Positions 7,504-15,048 of a stretch of DNA of 19,113 bases are shown piece by piece. The DNA is from Cyanothece sp. UBA12306. Its GTDB lineage: Bacteria; Cyanobacteriota; Cyanobacteriia; Cyanobacteriales; Microcystaceae. Every line of letters starts with the position of its first letter. Positions within the stretch are counted from its first letter, which is position 1. A program made the position numbers and the translations under genes. The notes under the pieces are model-generated. The model saw nothing but the letters and a program-made list of their open reading frames with translations. It was not told the DNA's origin and did no database searches. The stretch covers positions 1,931-21,043 of the forward strand of contig DLXW01000088.1 in NCBI GenBank assembly GCA_003448685.1, read 5' to 3'.

Positions 7504-7965
7504 TTATGGAAGCCAATCTTCATTTAATATTTGTTCAAGATTACCAATTGGTGAAGGCGGAAAAGTATCAGGAGGTAATTGAGATCTTTTAGAGGCAATC
7601 GCTTTTCCTTTTTGATAACATTCTCCAAAAATATCTGATAAATAAGGTTTTAAACTAGGACTATCTTGCAATTCATCATTGATTTGTTGACGAAAAGTTA
7701 AAATTTCTCCTTGCCAATGTCCTTGATTATATTCTTTTTCTACTTGCCAATATGCTAATTTAAGTAAATGTTCAAATAACTTGATTAAAAGATTTTTTAG
7801 TTTCTTTTTTTGCCGGCGACTCAAATCCAATACCTCTTCGATCAGATTCTCTAAATCAATGGTTTCAAAATCTTTTTTCTGTAATTTTTTAACAGTTTCT
7901 TTGAGCCAAAGATTATAATCAGTATCATACAAATTTGTTGAGTATTGTTGTAATTCAGAAACCAT
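7504..7965 (-). CDS. DUF29 family protein
   Basis: The 153-residue product matches the cyanobacterial DUF29 family. It has a YDTDYNLWLKETVKKL start, the DLENLIEEVLDLSRRQKKKLKN helix (about 37-58), a LIKLFEHLLKLAYW core (60-73) and a C-terminal LPPDTFPPSPIG proline-rich stretch near 129-140. It is mostly helical, has no signal peptide and should be cytosolic. The biochemical role of DUF29 is unknown. The ATG is preceded on its own strand by AAGGAA (7972-7977) at six bases, a good Shine-Dalgarno. It starts 27 bases after the transglutaminase-like gene and is followed by the Uma2 gene, so the three may share a transcript. Confidence 0.9.
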   Translation of the reverse strand: MVSELQQYSTNLYDTDYNLWLKETVKKLQKKDFETIDLENLIEEVLDLSRRQKKKLKNLLIKLFEHLLKLAYWQVEKEYNQGHWQGEILTFRQQINDELQDSPSLKPYLSDIFGECYQKGKAIASKRSQLPPDTFPPSPIGNLEQILNEDWLP

Positions 7966-7992
7966 TTTTTGTTCCTTAAATTTTGTCTATTT

Positions 7993-9687
7993 CTATTTTT
8001 CAGTAGTTTGTGCTGGATCTAACTCTTCAAGAATGGTAAATCTGACGTGATTAATAGCCAAAGATCCAATAGAAACTTGCTGTTTATTCAAAGGTATACC
8101 ATTACTAACCAACCGTTCAAAAGGAGTATCTTTTGCCATCTCTGCATGATACCAAGATAAACCCATAAAAAATCTGGTAGGATAGGGGCCTCCATCAGCA
8201 ATATCATCAGGGTTAGATTCCATTGGTAACCAGCCAATACTAGGGATATAAAACTCTAACCAAACATGATTATAATCAGGCGCTAAAGGTAAATGGCGGT
8301 TCAAAGGAAAAGCCGGACATTTATAACGTCCCACGGTACGACAAGCGATCCCATTGAGTCGAAATAAAGCCAATAAAACCCCCACATATTCACCACAAGA
8401 ACCCACTCCCCGTCTTAAAGCAATATCAGGGGTATCAATATGGGGTTTAATGCCATAAGAAAGGCGATCATAAACGTAATTACGAATACTATAAACCTTC
8501 CTGAGCAGATTAGTTTCCCTTTCTGCTGCTTCGATCGCTGCTCTTTTAATAATATCCGTATCCATAGCCAATTGATCATTATCAACAAGATAGCGATCGC
8601 CAAACTCTGGAGGAAGTTCAGGTATATCCTCACAGTCTCGTGGAGTGAGACGATATTTAATACTCCATACCTCTAACAAAGCTTTCCAACCAAAAACACA
8701 ACGGTTTTTTGCCGTCAGTTGATCAAACTTAAATACGGCAACCTTTTGTCCATTTTCTACTTCCTCGGTAAAAGGTAGCCCAATAGCTTCAACTTTTCTC
8801 ACTTTTTGGCGATGGGTTTCCGCAGGAAGGGCGATTTTCCACTCTAAATTAGCTAATTCGACCTCATCAAGGGGTTCTAATTCCTCGACATAGGACATTT
8901 CCACCAAATAACCATTAGACAGGGCATAATGATTTTCTTGATCGTAATGAAAATATAAGGGATGAATAAAGGTTTCAGTTCGATAGAGAAGTTCGTGGTT
9001 GGGTTCGGCGTTGGGGTTATCGCGAATGTAAGGTTCATGATTAACATAGGCCACATACAAGGTTTGCTTCCCTGTTTGAGAATTGGGGAAAAAGGTTAAC
9101 CCTGTAGGGGAATCAAAGGGAGTTAAGACACTAAAAATAATTTGGCCTGTGGCGCGATCGAGACAGTAAACTGATTGTTCTAGACTGTCACTAACCCATA
9201 ATTCCTCTCCCCTAATGGTTAGATTTTCACTACCAATTCCTGGGGTATATAAACGGGTGATGGGGTCACCTGTTTCCCCATTAAGCACCAAAATATCTCC
9301 CATTTTTTGGCAAGATACATAAATGGTGGACTCCCAAACTGCTAATCCATCGGCCTCATAGTCTAAACGAGTTAATAATTGAGGGTTAAAGTCTCCACTA
9401 GCGAGGGAACAATGATAAATACTACGGCCTGAGGTAAACCAAAGAGTATCACCGGCGATCGCTACACCTCTAACTCCGATAAAATCCTGCCAATGATCGG
9501 GGTTCAAAATTTTGGTATTGTGGCTGAGGGGATCGATTTCTAAAAGATAACCATTCCTGGTGTCGATCGCCACTAATAAATCTCCTCGGCAGGTGATACC
9601 ATGAAGCTCTGAAGCTGCCATAGGACGTATGGTCGAGATGCTAGACTGGTGTGGCGATACAGTAATTAGGTCAGAATTAGGAATCAT
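7993..9687 (-). CDS. Beta-propeller / transglutaminase-like cysteine peptidase-fold fusion
   Basis: The 564-residue product has two parts. Residues about 20-260 consist of repeated WD/YVTN-like strands (GDLLVAIDTRNGYLLEIDP, GDTLWFTSGRSIY, ESTIYVSCQKMGDILVLN, GEELWVSDSLEQSVYCLD), which suggest a propeller. Residues about 380-500 form a transglutaminase-like core: nucleophile Cys431 in GVGSCGEYVGVL, His474 in DYNHVWLEFY, and an acidic residue near Asp494 in ESNPDD, so the Cys-His-Asp triad looks complete. Such domains act as proteases, amidases or crosslinking enzymes. There is no signal peptide, so the protein is predicted cytosolic unless exported unconventionally. The substrate is unknown. 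It is first in a minus-strand series with DUF29 and Uma2, and HIP1 octamers lie at 8593-8600 and 9455-9462. Confidence 0.85.
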   Translation of the reverse strand: MIPNSDLITVSPHQSSISTIRPMAASELHGITCRGDLLVAIDTRNGYLLEIDPLSHNTKILNPDHWQDFIGVRGVAIAGDTLWFTSGRSIYHCSLASGDFNPQLLTRLDYEADGLAVWESTIYVSCQKMGDILVLNGETGDPITRLYTPGIGSENLTIRGEELWVSDSLEQSVYCLDRATGQIIFSVLTPFDSPTGLTFFPNSQTGKQTLYVAYVNHEPYIRDNPNAEPNHELLYRTETFIHPLYFHYDQENHYALSNGYLVEMSYVEELEPLDEVELANLEWKIALPAETHRQKVRKVEAIGLPFTEEVENGQKVAVFKFDQLTAKNRCVFGWKALLEVWSIKYRLTPRDCEDIPELPPEFGDRYLVDNDQLAMDTDIIKRAAIEAAERETNLLRKVYSIRNYVYDRLSYGIKPHIDTPDIALRRGVGSCGEYVGVLLALFRLNGIACRTVGRYKCPAFPLNRHLPLAPDYNHVWLEFYIPSIGWLPMESNPDDIADGGPYPTRFFMGLSWYHAEMAKDTPFERLVSNGIPLNKQQVSIGSLAINHVRFTILEELDPAQTTEK

Positions 9688-9958
9688 GGTCTATTTTTAG
9701 GGATTCGGGGAGATTTATCCAGAGCAAAAATCTATCCTACTAACGATAGCAAAATTAAACTTTACATAAATGCTCATCTTGAACCAATATAAATTGAAGA
9801 TCTGGGATTTTCGGCTAAACTTAATCTAGCATTTATATTTGGGCTATTAAACTCTAAGATATAGCTTTTGATATCCATCCCTAGTAAAATATCCGTAATT
9901 ATTTGTTCTATTCATCTTAGTTTATTTTAATGCTATTTTTGTTGAACTTGGAAGATAT
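9688..9958. other. Divergent intergenic region
   Basis: This gap of 271 AT-rich bases lies between the minus-strand transglutaminase-like gene and the plus-strand Uma2 gene and must hold both promoters. I see no strong -35/-10 pair, RNA gene or long inverted repeat. GGAAGA at 9950-9955 could be a closely spaced ribosome binding site for the Uma2 gene. Confidence 0.4.
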
Positions 9959-10591
9959 ATGTTATTAACTAAGACTTTTAGTAATCGAGTGGTTCTCTAT
10001 CAAATTAGTTGGCAACAATTTGAAAATTTACTGCAAGATTTAGGAGAAAATTGCTCAGCCCGGATAGCCTATGATGATGGAAATCTAGAAATTATGACTC
10101 CTTTACCAGAACATGAATATTTTAAACAAACCCTTAGTATTTTTGTTGAAGATGCTGCTGAGGTTTTAGAATTAGATTATGAGTGTTTTGGTTCAACAAC
10201 TTGGAAATGGGAAATCAAAAAAGCAGGAATAGAGCCAGATAATTGTTTTTATTTCCAAAATGAAGCTTTAATTAGGGGGAAATTAAAATTTGATTTGGAT
10301 TATGATCCTCCTCCTGATTTGGCGTTAGAAATTGATTTAACAAATAAGTCTTTAGATAGGTTTTCTATTTACATACGTTTAGGTGTTCCTGAAATTTGGT
10401 GTTATGATTGTAATGATAAAAACTTAAAAATTTATCAGTTAGAAGGAGACAAATACAGGGAAAAAGAACAAAGTTTAGTCTTTCCTAACCTTAAAATCCA
10501 AGAAATTCCTGGACTGATTGAAAAATATCGGATGGCTGGTAGAAGAAATTTCCGTAAAGCAGTTAGAGAATGGGTTAAATTGCAAGCTTAA
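9959..10591 (+). CDS. Uma2-family (DUF820) PD-(D/E)XK nuclease-fold protein, second copy
   Basis: The 210-residue product belongs to a different branch of the Uma2 family from the gene at 6864-7412. Visible features are YQISWQQFENLLQDLG near 14-29, YDDGNLEIMTPLPEHE at 38-53, GIEPDNCFYFQNE at 90-102 and DPPPDLALEIDLTNKSLDR at 116-134. The last of these contains the Asp/Glu pair of the fold. LGVPEIWCYD (141-150) is the family's GVPEYW-like strand. A basic tail (about 190-208) extends past the core. The chain is complete with intact acidic residues. It is a single gene, with 281 bases before the next one; function is not settled for the family. Confidence 0.88.
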   Translation: MLLTKTFSNRVVLYQISWQQFENLLQDLGENCSARIAYDDGNLEIMTPLPEHEYFKQTLSIFVEDAAEVLELDYECFGSTTWKWEIKKAGIEPDNCFYFQNEALIRGKLKFDLDYDPPPDLALEIDLTNKSLDRFSIYIRLGVPEIWCYDCNDKNLKIYQLEGDKYREKEQSLVFPNLKIQEIPGLIEKYRMAGRRNFRKAVREWVKLQA

Positions 10592-10872
10592 ATTTGCTTT
10601 TTGATTAGGAAAAATGGGGCAGATAAATAGTAATTTTAAAAAAATACACGAATCAGATTCTAATCTCTGAGTTGAAAGAATGAAAGAAGCTATTATGGAA
10701 GATGATTATTTCGGGTGATTTCAACGAAGTCAGTAGAATTGAAAATTGAGAATTAGACAAAAAACTCTTAATATACATTCACTAATTTTAAGTTAAGCTA
10801 ACTACTAATTTCAGCAAAATCTGTTATCCTAAGTAATCGGAAAAAATTAAGAGCAGATTGTACTGATAACTG
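10592..10872. other. Intergenic region upstream of the PucC-family gene
   Basis: This gap of 281 AT-rich bases contains a small inverted repeat TCAGA/TCTGA (about 10652-10670) and a 12-codon open frame that I do not consider coding. No clear promoter or RNA is seen. Confidence 0.35.
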
Positions 10873-12336
10873 ATGGCTAATACATCTGAGACAATTATCA
10901 ACAAATCCCTACCCAAACTCAAATTATTCACTATGTTCCGGTTAGGATTATTCCAAATGGGGTTAGGCATTATGTCCTTACTCACCCTGGGAGTAATCAA
11001 CCGAGTTATGATTGATGAATTGACGGTATTACCCTGGATTGCTGCTAGTGCGATCGCCATGTACCAATTCGTTAGTCCAGCCCGAATTTGGTTTGGCCAG
11101 ATGTCCGACACGAAAACCATCTGGGGTTATCATCGCACAGGATATGTCTGGATTGGTGCTATTTTATTTACTACTATTTCTTTTATCGCCCTACAAGTAG
11201 TTTGGCAGCTAGGGGGTAGCATACAAACCAATGGCTGGAATTGGACTACCTACTGCTGGTCTATCCTTCTAGGGCTAGTATTTGCCCTTTATGGGTTAGC
11301 CCTTAGTGCCAGTTCTACACCCTTTGCAGCTATGTTGGTGGATGTGTCCGATGATGACAACCGTTCTCAACTAATTAGTATCGTTTGGTCATTATTGATG
11401 GTGGGTATTGTAGCAGGGGCTATTATTAGCTCAAAACTCCTCAATACGCCCGAAATTTGCGGGGAAGCGATCCTCTCTTATGACCCCACTCAAACCAGTA
11501 AAATAGCCAACATTGCAGCCTTACAAGGGACAATTAATCCGGTATTTATTATCATGCCTGGAATAGTTTTGGGACTGTGTTTTTTAGCCACTTGGGGAGT
11601 AGAAAAGCGTTATTCTCGTTTTAGGTTTCGCTCAACTACTGTTGAAAGAGAAGATCAAATTACCTTGGGGCGTGCTATGGGTATTTTAACCGCTAGTCGC
11701 CAAACTTGGTTATTTTTTAGTTTTTTGTTGGTTTTAACCCTTAGTTTATTCATGCAAGATGCGGTAATGGAACCCTACGGAGGGGAAGTATTCGGGATGT
11801 GTATTTCTGAAACTACCCAATTGAATGCTTTTTTTGGCATGGGGACTCTATTTGGCATTGGTTCGACTGGATTTTTGGTGGTTCCCCGTTTAGGTAAACA
11901 ACAAACCACTAAATTAGGCTGTATTTTAGCTGCGGGTTGTTTTAGTTTGATTATCCTAGCTGGTGCGGTTGAAAGTCAAAGTTTACTTAAGTCAAGCTTA
12001 CTCTTTTTTGGACTAGCTTCAGGTATTTTAACGGCGGGGGCGACCAGTTTAATGTTAGATTTAACAGCAGCAGAAACCGCCGGAACTTTTATCGGAGCTT
12101 GGGGGTTAGCACAAGCGATGGCCAGAGGATTAGCAACTGTTCTTGGTGGGGCAATTTTGAATTTAGGCAAGGTCCTTTTTACCGCCCCATTTTTAGCCTA
12201 TGGATTAGTATTTTTTATCCAAGCAATGGGTATGATTGGAGCAATTGTTTTATTAAGTAGAATAGATGTTAAAGAGTTTAAAGATAACGCAAAAGTCGCT
12301 ATTTCTGTAGTGATGGAAGGGGATCTTGATGGTTAA
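10873..12336 (+). CDS. PucC / BCD-family MFS transporter
   Basis: The 487-residue product is a 12-helix membrane protein of the bacteriochlorophyll-delivery (BCD/PucC) branch of the major facilitator superfamily. The family signature is at the N-terminus: KLFTMFRLGLFQMGLGIMSLL (about 17-37), RVMIDELTVLPW, and SPARIWFGQMSDTKTIWGYHRTGYVWIG, with the loop after helix 2 rich in G, D and R. The middle segment FALYGLALSASSTPFAAMLVDVSDDDNRSQLISIVWS also fits. Relatives in phototrophs are thought to help deliver chlorophyll to, or assemble, light-harvesting complexes, though the transported compound is not proven. The protein sits in the cytoplasmic or thylakoid membrane. A HIP1 octamer lies at 11050-11057. 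The gene is monocistronic and converges on the CHASE2-GGDEF gene with a 21-base gap. Confidence 0.92.
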   Translation: MANTSETIINKSLPKLKLFTMFRLGLFQMGLGIMSLLTLGVINRVMIDELTVLPWIAASAIAMYQFVSPARIWFGQMSDTKTIWGYHRTGYVWIGAILFTTISFIALQVVWQLGGSIQTNGWNWTTYCWSILLGLVFALYGLALSASSTPFAAMLVDVSDDDNRSQLISIVWSLLMVGIVAGAIISSKLLNTPEICGEAILSYDPTQTSKIANIAALQGTINPVFIIMPGIVLGLCFLATWGVEKRYSRFRFRSTTVEREDQITLGRAMGILTASRQTWLFFSFLLVLTLSLFMQDAVMEPYGGEVFGMCISETTQLNAFFGMGTLFGIGSTGFLVVPRLGKQQTTKLGCILAAGCFSLIILAGAVESQSLLKSSLLFFGLASGILTAGATSLMLDLTAAETAGTFIGAWGLAQAMARGLATVLGGAILNLGKVLFTAPFLAYGLVFFIQAMGMIGAIVLLSRIDVKEFKDNAKVAISVVMEGDLDG

Positions 12337-12345
12337 AATTTTAAC
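12332..12345. other. AT palindrome in the convergent gap
   Basis: GTTAAAATTTTAAC is a perfect 14-base palindrome covering the PucC stop codon and part of the 21-base gap between two convergent genes. It could help end transcription from both sides, but it is too AT-rich to be a confident terminator. Confidence 0.25.
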
Positions 12346-12357
12346 AAAATATACTCC

Positions 12358-14124
12358 TTAGGGAAGCATACCAGAACGTGAACAATTGCGACCTTCTGCT
12401 TTCGCTTTATAGAGAGCTTGATCTGCTTGATTTACAAGGTTATAAGTAGAAAAATCAGGATCGGGAACCATGCTTGCTGAACCACAACTAACGGTTACCC
12501 ATTGATTTATTTTTGATTCTTGATGCTCAATTTGTAGTGATTCAATTTGGGCACAAATTCGCTGAGCAACCTTGTCGGCAATAGCTGGATTAGTATTGGG
12601 TAAAATAATAGCAAATTCTTCTCCTCCATAACGGACTACTAGATCCGTGTTTCGCACAGCATCAACAATACCTTGACTAACATATTGTAAACATTTATCC
12701 CCAGCCATATGACCATAGCAATCGTTATATGCTTTAAAAAAATCTACATCGCATAAAATTACTGAAAGGGGTTTCTTTTTTTGTTTATGCTGTTCCCATA
12801 GTTTGGATAAGTGGAGATCAAAATAACGACGATTATGAAGACTAGTTAAACTATCTGTAGAAGCTATTTTTTGCCAAGTAAAATTTTGATAACTGGTAAC
12901 GGATAATGCAGATAGACAAAGAGCAAACAAAGGAGAAATAATTAGTATCCACCAGCCATTCAAGAATAAATGATAGGAAATAGTTAGCAAGACTAGGCCA
13001 GGTATTGTCATGCTTACTAATAAGAGGAAAATAAATTGATAAATATTTTTTTCAGGACTACAATTAGCAACCAATAGCCAGCTAATAATTGCACCAATCA
13101 AAGACCAAACAAAAATCCACAACCATTCTACTTGATTGGAAAAACTACGAATTAGAGGTCTTCCATCTAAAGCAGAACTAATAATTTGGCTGGTAATATT
13201 AGCATGAATTACTACACCCCCTGTCCGCAAAGGATAATAAGTCAGGAGACTACTAAAAGGAGTATAAAATTTATCATTCAAACTTTCTGCTACTGAACCG
13301 ATAAAAACAATGCGATCCTTCATTAAATTAGGATTAAAATTGTCGTTTAGGAGATCAGACAAAGAAATTGTCAGAAATTTATCTTTTAAACCCCGATAAT
13401 TAAGCAGAATTTGGTAACCTCCATTATCTGCATTCACATATGCTCCATAATATTTATCTAGGGGTTGAAACTTAACCATTCCCAACTGTAATTTTAAGGT
13501 ATTTTTTTCAGAAACTGGTTTTAAATTAATTCCTTCAGCGTCTAAATATCGTAAAGCAACATCGGTTCCCAATGACATCTGAATAGTACCATCTTTGCGC
13601 CGAACTGATAATAATGCTCGACGTACTTTGCTATCGGAGTCAATAACTAAATCAGCTAAACTAACCTGTCCTTTTTTTTTTAAAATGGGAGAGGGAGCAA
13701 CTGGTTTTCCACTAACTTTCTCGACTCCAATTAAATTGGGAGTGGACTCAAATACCTCAACTAATTTCTCATGTCCTGGTTCTACTACTAAATCTCGATA
13801 AATATCTAGCGCAATTATCCGAGGTTTTTGTGCTTTAATAATGTTAATTGCTGTGGCAATAGTTTGATCTGATAATGGCCATTCCTTTAAGCTTGTTAAA
13901 TCACTTTCATCGATGGTAACAATGACAATTCTTTTGTCTATTTTTTCTATCGGACGAACTCTGAATAATTGGTCATAAGCAGCCCATTCAAGTATCTGTA
14001 ATAAACCTAAATTATTGATTCCAATGACAATAACAGCGATACTGGGGGCTGTAATCGCAATTGCTTCCCATTTTGACCATAATTTTAAAATTTTTGCACT
14101 AATTTTTCCTAAAAATCTTTTCAT
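12358..14124 (-). CDS. CHASE2-domain membrane diguanylate cyclase (GGDEF)
   Basis: The 588-residue product is a membrane sensor that should make cyclic-di-GMP from two GTP. An N-terminal helix (about 22-43) leads into an extracytoplasmic CHASE2 domain (about 45-325), with the typical YDQLFRVRP start (50-58), IVIVTIDESDL (66-76), IIALDIYRD (103-111) and RIVFIGSVAESLNDKFYTPF (271-290). Three helices (about 334-353, 360-383, 391-410) return the chain to the cytoplasm. The GGDEF domain has DSLTSLHNRRYFD (424-436), a GGEEF active-site loop (500-504) and the product-inhibition I-site RNTD (491-494) exactly five residues before it, so it looks active and feedback-controlled. It is the last gene in the minus-strand cluster after DUF928, separated by 112 bases that contain a strong hairpin. 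The CHASE2 ligand is unknown. Confidence 0.95.
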   Translation of the reverse strand: MKRFLGKISAKILKLWSKWEAIAITAPSIAVIVIGINNLGLLQILEWAAYDQLFRVRPIEKIDKRIVIVTIDESDLTSLKEWPLSDQTIATAINIIKAQKPRIIALDIYRDLVVEPGHEKLVEVFESTPNLIGVEKVSGKPVAPSPILKKKGQVSLADLVIDSDSKVRRALLSVRRKDGTIQMSLGTDVALRYLDAEGINLKPVSEKNTLKLQLGMVKFQPLDKYYGAYVNADNGGYQILLNYRGLKDKFLTISLSDLLNDNFNPNLMKDRIVFIGSVAESLNDKFYTPFSSLLTYYPLRTGGVVIHANITSQIISSALDGRPLIRSFSNQVEWLWIFVWSLIGAIISWLLVANCSPEKNIYQFIFLLLVSMTIPGLVLLTISYHLFLNGWWILIISPLFALCLSALSVTSYQNFTWQKIASTDSLTSLHNRRYFDLHLSKLWEQHKQKKKPLSVILCDVDFFKAYNDCYGHMAGDKCLQYVSQGIVDAVRNTDLVVRYGGEEFAIILPNTNPAIADKVAQRICAQIESLQIEHQESKINQWVTVSCGSASMVPDPDFSTYNLVNQADQALYKAKAEGRNCSRSGMLP

Positions 14125-14161
14125 TAGAATTTTTGATTTTTAATCATAATCTTGAATAACT

Positions 14162-14199
14162 AGGATAGATGAGGTCAGATACCGATCCTAATCTATCCT
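14162..14199 (-). promoter_or_regulatory. Hairpin between DUF928 and CHASE2-GGDEF genes
   Basis: AGGATAGAT (14162-14170) and ATCTATCCT (14191-14199) are perfect 9-base arms, with a further AGG/CCT pair inside after one mismatch. It lies upstream of the cyclase gene on the transcribed strand. No U-tract follows in the minus direction, so an mRNA-processing site, attenuator or protein-binding operator is more likely than a plain terminator. Confidence 0.5.
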
Positions 14200-14236
14200 G
14201 AACTATGACTTAGTTTTTAATGTCCATTATGCTCAA

Positions 14237-15007
14237 TTATTTATTGGCGATAATGGGCTGAGTTGCAATTTTTTCAAGATTGCTTAATTTTAATATGTTA
14301 GACCAAATATTGTCTAACTGTAAATTATTAGGTTGTTCTGTTTTCAGAGAAACTAAGACTGTGAGCATATCATACCAAAGTCCAGATTTTCCTAATAAAT
14401 CTGCCTGTTCTAAAGAAGGATTTTCTCCTAAATTTTTCACTTGATTGGTAAGTTTTTGGTCTAAATTGATGCGACGAATTGTCCCAGTTACTGTGGGGTC
14501 ATCGGGTAACAATCGATCTCCACACACTATGGCAAATGACCATTTATATTCGGTTCCTACTGATAAATCTGGTGCATCATCTGGCAGGGAAATTTGGACA
14601 ATGCCCCCTTTTTTCTCCAGAGGTAAAAAGGTTTGATAGTGGTGTTGATTTTTGTCATCTTTGAGACTGACAAAAGCTTTTTTAGCTGCCGTTTGGGGAA
14701 TATAGACAAAAATCTTAGCCTGGGGTTGACTGGTCAACCGTTGCGCATTAGCTGGAATCACAGGGGTCAGATAAGGATTGAGACTTTGATCATCTTTGGG
14801 GCATTTTCCGCCACGGGAAGCCCCCCCTTGAGTATCACGAGGTTGATCACCATCAGGAGGCACAAAAGTTACATTATTCGCTAGCAATTCTCCATTAACA
14901 AAAGGTTTGGCCTGAACAGGAGATAGGGAACTTAATAACATTCCGGCGGATAAAACACCACAAATGGTGGTTAATACGGAGGAAGATTGAAACATTGAAG
15001 ATTTCAT
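14237..15007 (-). CDS. Secreted DUF928 family protein
   Basis: The 256-residue product begins with a signal peptide (hydrophobic core about 12-28, cleavage after VQA at 33). It carries the DUF928 signature: FVPPDGDQPRDTQGGASRGGKC at 48-69, then a beta-rich domain with LTSQPQAKIFVYIPQT (91-106), VQISLPDDAPDLSVGTEYKW (about 136-156) and VCGDRLLPDDPTVTGTIRR (161-179). Two cysteines (C69 and C162) could form a disulfide. The family is largely cyanobacterial and of unknown role; its genes often lie next to CHAT, CHASE2 and haemagglutinin-type genes. It begins 41 bases after the CHAT gene and shares with it an almost identical start region (TTTTTTAGCC followed by ATGAAATC), which supports coordinated expression. 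It should work in the periplasm or outside the cell. Confidence 0.9.
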   Translation of the reverse strand: MKSSMFQSSSVLTTICGVLSAGMLLSSLSPVQAKPFVNGELLANNVTFVPPDGDQPRDTQGGASRGGKCPKDDQSLNPYLTPVIPANAQRLTSQPQAKIFVYIPQTAAKKAFVSLKDDKNQHHYQTFLPLEKKGGIVQISLPDDAPDLSVGTEYKWSFAIVCGDRLLPDDPTVTGTIRRINLDQKLTNQVKNLGENPSLEQADLLGKSGLWYDMLTVLVSLKTEQPNNLQLDNIWSNILKLSNLEKIATQPIIANK

Positions 15008-15020
15008 GGGCTAAAAAATT
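15000..15020 (-). repeat. Start-region repeat, DUF928 copy
   Basis: Read on the minus strand, AATTTTTTAGCCC is followed directly by ATGAAATC. The CHAT gene has the same stretch with one C fewer (17630-17649). It contains each gene's start codon and no Shine-Dalgarno. Confidence 0.6.
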
Positions 15021-15048
15021 GTTATTTAAAGAATTTGAGCAGTCAAGT

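Noticed and set aside
8415..8676. Small frames on both strands inside the transglutaminase-like gene
   Set aside because: They are shadows of the 564-residue frame, which carries the catalytic motifs.
14445..14884. Three plus-strand frames opposite the DUF928 gene
   Set aside because: They are antisense shadows; the minus-strand product has a signal peptide and the family signature.
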